DNA from: CAZNMF01 sp035547155
GTDB lineage: Bacteria; Acidobacteriota; Vicinamibacteria; Vicinamibacterales; SCN-69-37
Reading direction: 5' to 3'
Assembly: GCA_035547155.1 (NCBI GenBank)
Contig: DASZVJ010000065.1
Span: 1 to 5,785, forward strand
DNA: 5,785 nucleotides
This document shows, one piece after another, positions 1 through 5,086 of this stretch. The position numbers and the translations under genes are program-made. The stretch's first letter is position 1, and each line of letters starts with the position of its first letter. Under the pieces are notes generated by a model that saw nothing but the letters and a program-made list of their open reading frames with translations, searched no databases and was not told the origin of the DNA.

Positions 1-579
1 CCACCCCGCGTCGAACATCTCCTCCGCCGCCAGCGTCGTGTAGCGATCCATCGTCGCGTGATGGTGTGCGATGTCGCGATAGGCGTAGTGCTGCAGATCG
101 TGCGTGAGGCGATCGACGCGGCCGTCGACCGTGACCGACTCGTGGACGCGCTTGGCTTGCCAGCGTGCGCGGCGGCGATCGTAGAGGCGCAGTTGCGGAT
201 CGGGATACCAGTCCGTCGTGCGGATCCAGCGGCCGAGATGGAAGGTCACGCGCGGCATGCGATAGCCAGCCACTGATGGCTCACTTGCCAGTGTGTGACG
301 GATGTCGTCGGCCAGCTCCGGCGTGACGCGCTCGTCGGCGTCGATCGACAGAATCCAGTCGTGTTTCGCTTCCGCCGCCGCGACGTTCTTCTGCGCCGCA
401 TATCCCGGCCAGTCGCGCACGACGACGCGCGCGCCGGCCTTGGTCGCGCGTGCGACCGTGTCGTCGGTGCTGCCGCAATCGACGACGAGCCGCTCGTCCG
501 CCCACGCCACGGACGCGAGGCACGCCTCGATATTCGACGCTTCATTGCGCGTGATGACGGTGACCGAAACGGGCGGCAC
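1..579 (-). CDS. Family 2 glycosyltransferase (WaaE/KdtX-like), 3' end beyond window
   Basis: The visible 193 residues are the N-terminal and middle parts of a GT-A fold, family 2 inverting glycosyltransferase. Such enzymes move a sugar from a nucleotide-sugar onto a lipopolysaccharide core, lipid or other glycan acceptor at the inner face of the cytoplasmic membrane. Seen in the translation: a beta-strand start VTVITRNE (residues 6-13), the nucleotide-binding DCGSTDDT (34-41), the metal-binding DAD of SIDADE (80-82), and VHES (145-148). The end YTTLAAEEMFDAGW (180-193) resembles the lipopolysaccharide core glucosyltransferases called WaaE or KdtX, which are usually about 250-260 residues, so roughly a quarter is missing off the left edge. 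The start is uncertain. I chose GTG at 579 because it sits just before the first conserved strand. An in-frame ATG at 648 would put part of an octamer repeat array into the protein. No clear Shine-Dalgarno is seen. It follows truA on the same strand. The family is secure; donor and acceptor cannot be told. Confidence 0.88.
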   Translation of the reverse strand, partial: MPPVSVTVITRNEASNIEACLASVAWADERLVVDCGSTDDTVARATKAGARVVVRDWPGYAAQKNVAAAEAKHDWILSIDADERVTPELADDIRHTLASEPSVAGYRMPRVTFHLGRWIRTTDWYPDPQLRLYDRRRARWQAKRVHESVTVDGRVDRLTHDLQHYAYRDIAHHHATMDRYTTLAAEEMFDAGW

Positions 580-586
580 GGGCGAA

Positions 587-592
587 ACTATA
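587..592 (-). promoter_or_regulatory. Possible -10 hexamer just before the glycosyltransferase start
   Basis: Read on the minus strand this is TATAGT, five of six matches to TATAAT, ending 7 nt before the GTG at 579. At that distance transcription would begin at or next to the start codon and give a leaderless message. No good -35 element lies 16-18 nt further upstream; that stretch is the end of the repeat array. A single hexamer is weak evidence. Confidence 0.25.
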
Positions 593-595
593 CAG

Positions 596-790
596 ACTGA
601 CGGTCGTATCTCGCTATCTCTCTCACGCACTAACGCGCTATCTGACATCTGGCTATCGTGCTATCTGCTTCCCTTCTGATTGTCCGGCTTGTGTGATCCT
701 TTTCGCCCCTGCACGGGGGGCGATCGTCCGATAACCAGATAGTTCGATTGAGATAGGGCGATAGTGAGATAGCGCGATACGACCGTCAGT
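596..790. repeat. Bidirectional octamer array with 25-nt terminal inverted repeat
   Basis: The gap between truA and the glycosyltransferase is filled by two arms of degenerate 8-nt units pointing outward from a centre. The left arm (596-665, read on the minus strand) and the right arm (730-790, read on the plus strand) each have seven or eight units starting mostly with GATAG, such as GATAGCGC, GATAGCCA and GATAGGGC. Occasional units are 6 or 7 nt long. Both arms end in the same 15-mer, GATACGACCGTCAGT. The outer ends form an inverted repeat: 596-620 pairs with 766-790 with one mismatch in 25. The right end covers the truA stop codon (786-788). The 64-nt middle holds a separate small GC hairpin (704-722). 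Neither an 8-nt period nor its 6- and 7-nt slips fits coding sequence. No transposase, spacer pattern or target duplication is seen. Confidence 0.85.
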
Positions 791-1523
791 ATTTCACGCT
801 CGTCAGCACGAGTCCCGTCGCCGGCGCCGTCTGGCCGGCGGCCTGTCGGTCCTTGGCGGCCAGCGTGTCGGCCATTGACGTGACTGGGCGCGTGCCGACG
901 CCGATGTCGACCAGCGTGCCGACGATGATGCGGACCATGTGGCGGAGGAAGCCGTTGCCGTCGACGTCGATGTGGATCTCGTCATCTGCGCGCGCGATCT
1001 CGATGCGCTCGAGCGTACGCCAGCCGTCCAGGACACTGGCGCCGCGCGCCTGGAACGATGAGAAGTCGTGCCGTCCGATCAGCACCGACGCGGCCGTGCG
1101 CATGGCATCGAGGTCGTAGCGCCGCGGCATGTGCCAGACGAACCAGCGATCGAACGGCGACGGCACGCGCGCCGTCGCGATGCGATAGCGATAGGACTTG
1201 CCCGTGGCATCGAAGCGCGCGTGAAACCTGGGCGCGGCTTCTTCGACGTCGAGCACGCGCACGTCGGCCGGCAGGCGCACGTTCAACGCACGGCGAACCG
1301 TGCTCGGCGTGTGCGCAAATGCGACGCGGACGCTCGCCGCCTGCGCGAACGCGTGCACGCCCGCATCCGTCCGGCTCGCGCCGTTGACGACGACGGGATC
1401 GTCACCGCACATCGGCTGCAGCGCGTCTTCGACGATCTGTTGAATGGAGACGCCGTTGTCCTGCCGCTGCCAGCCGACGTAGTTGGTGCCGTCGTAGGCG
1501 AGCGTCAGCTTGAGCACGCGCAT
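786..1523 (-). CDS. truA: tRNA pseudouridine(38-40) synthase TruA
   Basis: TruA isomerises uridine to pseudouridine at positions 38, 39 and 40 of the tRNA anticodon stem-loop, in the cytoplasm, needing no cofactor. The 245-residue product is slightly shorter than the roughly 265-270 typical of enterobacteria but complete in its landmarks. It starts with the family opening LTLAYDGTNYVGWQRQ (residues 6-21). The catalytic loop GASRTDAGVH (48-57) holds the nucleophilic aspartate D53. FDATGKSYRYRI (104-115) and the C-terminal-half GNGFLRHMVRIIVGTL (189-204) are the other conserved blocks, and TAPATGLVL lies near the end. The ATG at 1523 is chosen because the conserved first strand begins at once; a weak GAAG lies about 6 nt upstream. 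It is 100 nt downstream of pyrE on the same strand, with a heptamer repeat array between them. Its TGA lies inside the terminal inverted repeat of the next array. Identification is very secure. Confidence 0.97.
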   Translation of the reverse strand: MRVLKLTLAYDGTNYVGWQRQDNGVSIQQIVEDALQPMCGDDPVVVNGASRTDAGVHAFAQAASVRVAFAHTPSTVRRALNVRLPADVRVLDVEEAAPRFHARFDATGKSYRYRIATARVPSPFDRWFVWHMPRRYDLDAMRTAASVLIGRHDFSSFQARGASVLDGWRTLERIEIARADDEIHIDVDGNGFLRHMVRIIVGTLVDIGVGTRPVTSMADTLAAKDRQAAGQTAPATGLVLTSVKY

Positions 1524-1535
1524 GTATCGCTTCGC

Positions 1536-1621
1536 GAAACTTGGAACTTCGAACTATGAACTGGGATCTGCGGGCGCACTGAGTCCTGAATTTCGAAGTT
1601 CGAAGTTCCCAGTTCGAAGTT
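1536..1621. repeat. Bidirectional heptamer array between pyrE and truA
   Basis: Ten degenerate 7-nt units fill this gap, five in each arm and in opposite orientation. On the plus strand the left arm (1536-1570) has units such as GGAACTT. The right arm (1587-1621) has CGAAGTT three times, the reverse complement of AACTTCG. The arms flank a 16-nt GC-rich centre (1571-1586). The longest perfect pairing I find is 13 bp, 1543-1555 with 1597-1609. Because the units repeat, several other pairing registers are possible. The array ends 2 nt from the pyrE stop codon. It would be transcribed if pyrE and truA share a message, giving a folded segment. There is no T-run placed to make it a convincing intrinsic terminator. 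Confidence 0.85.
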
Positions 1622-1623
1622 TT

Positions 1624-2193
1624 CTATTGTCTCGATCCCGGCTTCGTCACTGCTTGTCCCGCTGCGCAGAGCGGGCACGTATCGGGCTGATAGGTCGGAA
1701 AGGCGAGCCGCTCGAGCGCATAGAACGGCACGCCGAGATTGGCGGTGCCGCCGCTGCGATCGATGATCGCGCCGGCGCCAACGACTGTGGCGCCCGCCGC
1801 GGTGACGACGGCGATCGTCTCTCGCGTCGACAGACCGGTCGTGACCACGTCTTCGATGACGACGACGCGATCGGACGGGGCGAGCGTGAAGCCGCGGCGC
1901 AGCGTCATGACGCCGTCGACGCGTTCGGCGAAGATCGCGCGCACGCCGAGCGCGCGTCCGACTTCGTGTCCGATGATCAGCCCGCCCATCGCGGGGGACA
2001 GCACCGTCGTCGCCCCGAGCGAGCGCAGACGCGCGCCGAGCGCCCGGCCCAGCGTCTCCGCGTGCGACGGATGCTGCAGCACGAGCGCGCACTGCAGATA
2101 GCCCGGACTGTGCAGCCCCGACGACAACTTGAAATGGCCTTCGAGCAGCGCACCCGATTGACGGAACAGCGTGAGGACATCCAACGAGGACAT
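1624..2193 (-). CDS. pyrE: Orotate phosphoribosyltransferase, Thermus-family type
   Basis: PyrE joins orotate to phosphoribosyl pyrophosphate (PRPP) to give orotidine 5'-monophosphate, the fifth step of de novo pyrimidine synthesis, in the cytoplasm. The 189-residue product has the PRPP-binding signature VVVIEDVVTTG (residues 110-120) after a type I phosphoribosyltransferase core. The N-terminal block GHFKLSSGLHSPGYLQC (19-35) is the family's orotate-side region, and SPAMGGLIIGHEVGR (66-80) and FAERVDG (88-94) are also typical. The tail DTCPLCAAGQ with C173 and C176, followed by KPGSR, is characteristic of the Thermus-type PyrE rather than the enterobacterial form. The paired cysteines could bind metal or be structural; the sequence does not say. 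ATG at 2193 fits the N-terminus, but no Shine-Dalgarno precedes it. It is the first gene of the leftward set and diverges from uppS across an 88-nt gap. Very secure. Confidence 0.95.
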   Translation of the reverse strand: MSSLDVLTLFRQSGALLEGHFKLSSGLHSPGYLQCALVLQHPSHAETLGRALGARLRSLGATTVLSPAMGGLIIGHEVGRALGVRAIFAERVDGVMTLRRGFTLAPSDRVVVIEDVVTTGLSTRETIAVVTAAGATVVGAGAIIDRSGGTANLGVPFYALERLAFPTYQPDTCPLCAAGQAVTKPGSRQ

Positions 2194-2202
2194 GGCGAAG
2201 AA

Positions 2203-2266
2203 AGACTATCGCAATCGGGCCGATGTCCCGATGTCCCGATGACCCGATAGCCAGATGGCCCGATGG
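2203..2266. repeat. Octamer array in the pyrE-uppS divergent promoter gap
   Basis: From 2222 the plus strand carries five consecutive 8-nt units of consensus GATGNCCC (two exact GATGTCCC, then GATGACCC, GATAGCCA and GATGGCCC) and a partial sixth. To the left, 2203-2216 read on the minus strand gives GATTGC and GATAGTCT, so this array also points outward from a short centre (2217-2221), with unequal arms. The 13-mer CGATAGCCAGATG (2245-2257) recurs exactly on the minus strand at 646-658, inside the array after truA. The two arrays therefore belong to one family. The array takes up most of the space available for the promoters of pyrE and uppS. Confidence 0.8.
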
Positions 2267-2272
2267 TAAGAT
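2267..2272 (+). promoter_or_regulatory. Possible -10 hexamer just before uppS
   Basis: TAAGAT matches four of six positions of TATAAT and ends 9 nt before the uppS ATG at 2282. A start site the usual 6-8 nt downstream would leave a leader of only a few bases. The -35 region would fall in the octamer array and shows no recognisable TTGACA. Weak support. Confidence 0.25.
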
Positions 2273-2281
2273 TTGGCCTGC

Positions 2282-3073
2282 ATGGCTCTTCCGGACCTGC
2301 TGGCGGCCGTCCCTCCCGGATCTCCGGAGGAAACGCTTGCGCGACGCATCGACTTCGCGCGGCTGCCGCGGCATGTGGCCATCATCATGGACGGCAACGG
2401 GCGATGGGCGGCGACGCGGCATCTGCCGCGCGTCGAAGGCCATCGCGCGGGCATCGATGCGGTGCGATCGACCGTCGAGACGGCCGCACGGCTCGACATC
2501 TCCGTTCTCACGCTCTATGCGTTCTCCGTCGAGAACTGGAAGCGGCCGGACACCGAGATCTCCGCGCTGATGGGCCTGCTGCGCCACTACCTGCGGCTCG
2601 AGCTCAACACGCTGCTGAAGAACAACATCCGCTTCAACGTGATTGGCCAGGCCGATCGGCTCGGCCGGGAGATTCAGTCCGAGCTCGAGCAGGCCGCGGC
2701 GCGTACGGCGGGCAACACCGGCATGCTGTTCAACATCGCGCTGAGCTACGGCGGCCGGGCCGAGATCGTCGACGCCGCGCGCCGTGCGATTCGCGCGCGC
2801 GTGAGCCCGGACGATCTCGACGAAGCGACCTTCGAGTCGTTCCTCTACACGGCGGGCCAGCCCGATCCGGATCTGCTGATCCGCACGAGCGGCGAGATGC
2901 GCGTGAGTAACTTCCTCCTGTGGCAGATCGCGTACGCGGAGATCTGGGTCACCGAAGCGCTGTGGCCCGACTTCCGCGCGCGCGATCTGCTCGAAGCCAT
3001 CGTCGACTATCAGAAGCGCGATCGCCGCTATGGCGCCATCACGGCGCCGGCGGTCGGCGCCGGAAACCGCTAG
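2282..3073 (+). CDS. uppS: Undecaprenyl (cis-polyprenyl) diphosphate synthase
   Basis: UppS adds isopentenyl diphosphate units in cis to farnesyl diphosphate to make undecaprenyl diphosphate, the precursor of the lipid carrier for peptidoglycan and other surface polymers. It acts at the cytoplasmic face of the membrane. The 263-residue product begins the conserved core with HVAIIMDGNGRWA (about residues 31-43), whose aspartate D37 is the catalytic, Mg-binding one. GHRAGIDAVR and YAFSVENWKRP (79-89) follow. The C-terminal signature is RTSGEMRVSNFLLWQ (201-215), then AYAEIWVTEALWPDF. All residues expected for diphosphate binding appear present. The frame also opens at a TTG at 2273. I prefer ATG at 2282, which adds nothing odd and has a weak GGTAAG about 11 nt upstream. 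It heads the rightward operon, 18 nt before cdsA. Chain length (C55 or other) cannot be read from sequence alone. Confidence 0.96.
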   Translation: MALPDLLAAVPPGSPEETLARRIDFARLPRHVAIIMDGNGRWAATRHLPRVEGHRAGIDAVRSTVETAARLDISVLTLYAFSVENWKRPDTEISALMGLLRHYLRLELNTLLKNNIRFNVIGQADRLGREIQSELEQAAARTAGNTGMLFNIALSYGGRAEIVDAARRAIRARVSPDDLDEATFESFLYTAGQPDPDLLIRTSGEMRVSNFLLWQIAYAEIWVTEALWPDFRARDLLEAIVDYQKRDRRYGAITAPAVGAGNR

Positions 3074-3091
3074 CCGATCCACTCACCACTC

Positions 3092-3907
3092 ATGCGTCGC
3101 GTTGCGTCGGCAGCCGTGCTCGTTGCGGGGCTCGCCGCCACCATCTGGCTGCTGCCGTTCTGGGCCACCGCGTGCCTCGCCGCGATCGCTGCAGCGTTCG
3201 CTGCCGGCGAGCTGGCCGTCATCAGCGGCCGCATCGGCGCCGCCGTGCCGGTCGCATTCGTCGCCGCGGCGGCCGCGATCCTCGCGCTGGCGTTCGTCGC
3301 ATCGTCGACCGCGCTCGTGGCGATGGATCCCAATCGCGACGTGCTGACGGCCGTGCTCTGCGCGCTCGTCATCGCGGTCGGGATTCTGACGCTCGCCGTC
3401 GGATCGCCGGAGCCCGCGACGATCACGCGCGCGGCGGTGATGGCGCTCGCGCCTCTGTACGTCGGCCTGCCGCTCGGCGCGATCGCCTCGGTGCAGGCGA
3501 CGGCCGGTCCATCCGCGACGACGTGGCTGATTGCGGTGATTGCCGCGAGCGATACCGCGCAGTACTACACCGGCCGCGCGTTCGGCCGTCGCAAGCTCGC
3601 GCCGGCCGTGAGTCCTGCGAAGACCGTCGAAGGCGCGATCGGCGGCGTCGTCATCGCATCGATCGCCGGGCTCGCGCTCGGCCGCGTGTGGCTGCCAGGC
3701 CTGAGCACGGCGCTGGCCGCGGTGCTGGCGCTCGGTCTCGCGCTGTTCGGCATCGCCGGCGATCTGTTCGAGTCGCTGATCAAGCGCAGCGCTGGCGTCA
3801 AGGACAGCTCGGCGCTGATTCCCGGTCACGGCGGCGTGCTCGACCGCATCGACAGCCATCTGTTCGCCGCGCCGGTCTTCTACGTCGTGCTGAGGTATCT
3901 CGCGTGA
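3092..3907 (+). CDS. cdsA: Phosphatidate cytidylyltransferase (CDP-diacylglycerol synthase)
   Basis: CdsA is an integral inner-membrane enzyme that joins phosphatidic acid and CTP to give CDP-diacylglycerol, the branch point for bacterial phospholipids. The 271-residue product, near the roughly 285 of the E. coli protein, is a chain of Ala/Val/Leu-rich hydrophobic segments, about eight by eye. The catalytic end is unmistakable: SDTAQYYTGRAFGRRKLAP (residues 153-171) with SPAKTVEGAIGG (174-185), then GDLFESLIKR (223-232). The family signature through VKDSSALIPGHGGVLDRID (236-254) matches the known pattern, including the KD, HGG and DR positions. ATG at 3092 begins a short basic MRR segment before the first membrane helix; no Shine-Dalgarno precedes it, so it may depend on coupling with uppS. 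Its TGA overlaps the dxr start by 4 nt. Very secure. Confidence 0.96.
   Translation: MRRVASAAVLVAGLAATIWLLPFWATACLAAIAAAFAAGELAVISGRIGAAVPVAFVAAAAAILALAFVASSTALVAMDPNRDVLTAVLCALVIAVGILTLAVGSPEPATITRAAVMALAPLYVGLPLGAIASVQATAGPSATTWLIAVIAASDTAQYYTGRAFGRRKLAPAVSPAKTVEGAIGGVVIASIAGLALGRVWLPGLSTALAAVLALGLALFGIAGDLFESLIKRSAGVKDSSALIPGHGGVLDRIDSHLFAAPVFYVVLRYLA
3892..3895 (+). promoter_or_regulatory. Shine-Dalgarno-like site supporting the dxr GTG start
   Basis: GAGG lies 8 nt before the GTG at 3904, inside the last codons of cdsA. It is the clearest ribosome binding site in the window. It supports a start at 3904 rather than any of the upstream in-frame codons in the long open frame that precedes dxr. 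Confidence 0.5.
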
Positions 3908-5076
3908 AGCGGCTCGCGATTCTCGGATCGACGGGATCGATCGGACAGAGTGCGCTCGCGGTCGTCGACGCGCACGCCGATCGCTTGCAGGTCGTCGCGC
4001 TCGCCGCAGGAGAGAACGTCGCGCTGCTCGCCGAGCAGGCCGCGCGTTACCGGCCACGCGTCGTCGGCGTCGCGAGCGAGGCCGCGCGCGCCGATCTCGT
4101 CGCGCGGCTCGACGGCAGCGGCACGACGGTCCTGCGCGCGGGCCAGGACGGCCTCATCGCTGCGGCGACACATCCCGACGTCGACATCGTTCTCTGCGCC
4201 TCGTCCGGCACGGCCGGGCTCGAGGCGGCGCTGGCCGCAATCGAATGCGGGAAGACGCTCGCGCTCGCGAACAAGGAAGTGCTCGTGATGGCCGGCGCGC
4301 TGATGATCGACGCCGCGCGCCGCCGCGGCGTGACGCTGCTGCCGGTCGACAGCGAGCACAACGCGATTCATCAGTGTCTGTGCGGCCGCGACACGCGCGA
4401 GGTCACGAGGCTGATCCTGACGGCGTCAGGCGGTCCGTTTCGAGGCCTGGCCGCGGAGGCGCTCGCGCGTGTGACGCCGGAGGACGCGCTGCGGCATCCG
4501 ACGTGGCGCATGGGCCGGAAGATCACGATCGACTCGGCGACGCTGATGAACAAAGGTCTCGAGGTGATCGAGGCGCGCTGGCTGTTCGACGTGCCCGCCT
4601 CGGCGATCGATGTCGTCATTCACCCGCAGTCGATCGTCCACTCGATGGTCGAGTTCAAAGATGGATCGGTGCTCGCGCAGCTCGGCGTCACGGACATGCG
4701 ACTGCCGATCCAATACGCCTTCTCGTATCCGGATCGCTGGTCCGCACCGCTGCCGCCGCTGGATTTGCTTCGCGCCGGCTCGCTGGAGTTCGTCGCGCCC
4801 GATCGCGAGCGGTTTCCGTGCCTGGATCTCGCGTATGCCGCGCTGGAGCACGGCGGCGCGTGGCCCATCGTGCTGAATGCCGCCAACGAGCTGGCCGTTG
4901 AGGCGTTCCTCGATCGCCGGATCGGGTTCTGTCAGATTCCCAGGGCCATCGCGCACGCGCTGGAGGCGGCGGATCACCACGTTGGCGCGCCGGCATCGCT
5001 GGCCGACGTCCGCGCCGCCGACGCGTGGGCCCGCGCCTTCACGGCCGAAACCCTCCGTACGCTACCATCGTCTTAA
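3904..5076 (+). CDS. dxr: 1-deoxy-D-xylulose 5-phosphate reductoisomerase
   Basis: Dxr (IspC) rearranges and reduces 1-deoxyxylulose 5-phosphate to 2-C-methyl-D-erythritol 4-phosphate with NADPH and a divalent metal. It is the committed step of the non-mevalonate isoprenoid pathway and the target of fosmidomycin. The 390-residue product is close to the 398 of E. coli. Domains in order: NADPH-binding Rossmann motif LGSTGSIGQS (residues 7-16), LANKEVLVMAG (121-131), metal ligands D149 and E151 in VDSEHNAIHQ, the flexible-loop region TASGGPFR (173-180) to HPTWRMGRKITIDSATL (198-214), and MNKGLEVIEA (215-224) with the third ligand E220. The C-terminal helical domain is complete. The start is GTG at 3904, overlapping the cdsA stop as GTGA; the frame is open far upstream, but that stretch is only a shadow of uppS and cdsA. 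Its presence implies that isoprenoids come from this pathway. Very secure. Confidence 0.97.
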   Translation: MKRLAILGSTGSIGQSALAVVDAHADRLQVVALAAGENVALLAEQAARYRPRVVGVASEAARADLVARLDGSGTTVLRAGQDGLIAAATHPDVDIVLCASSGTAGLEAALAAIECGKTLALANKEVLVMAGALMIDAARRRGVTLLPVDSEHNAIHQCLCGRDTREVTRLILTASGGPFRGLAAEALARVTPEDALRHPTWRMGRKITIDSATLMNKGLEVIEARWLFDVPASAIDVVIHPQSIVHSMVEFKDGSVLAQLGVTDMRLPIQYAFSYPDRWSAPLPPLDLLRAGSLEFVAPDRERFPCLDLAYAALEHGGAWPIVLNAANELAVEAFLDRRIGFCQIPRAIAHALEAADHHVGAPASLADVRAADAWARAFTAETLRTLPSS

Positions 5077-5086
5077 GTCCCATCAG

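Noticed and set aside
580..648. Longer glycosyltransferase starting at the in-frame ATG at 648
   Set aside because: The added 23 residues would be encoded by the octamer array, and family members normally begin just before the first conserved strand. It is not excluded.
704..722. GC-rich hairpin (CGCCCC paired with GGGGCG) as an intrinsic terminator after truA
   Set aside because: In the direction of truA transcription the stem is followed by A residues, not a T-run. On the other strand the T-run lies before the stem. It may still fold, but it lacks the terminator layout.
596..790. CRISPR array or insertion sequence
   Set aside because: The units are 6-8 nt with no spacers, far too short for CRISPR. 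No transposase frame or target-site duplication is visible, so an autonomous element is not supported.
2273..2281. TTG at 2273 as the uppS start
   Set aside because: It adds only three residues, sits directly after the GGTAAG site with no room for ribosome spacing, and an ATG follows at 2282.
1505..3082. 525-residue open frame on the minus strand
   Set aside because: It runs antisense to uppS and then through pyrE in another frame and the repeat gap. Composition is Arg/Asp-rich as expected for a shadow in high-GC DNA. The real genes there are uppS and pyrE.
2920..3903. Long open extension upstream of dxr in the same frame, giving a 718-residue protein
   Set aside because: The extension is an Arg/Ala-rich shadow of uppS and cdsA with no domain. 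Conserved Dxr sequence starts at the GTG at 3904, which has a GAGG site and overlaps the cdsA stop.
3083..4057. 324-residue minus-strand open frame opposite cdsA
   Set aside because: It is antisense to a gene with a perfect CdsA signature and shows no recognisable motif of its own.
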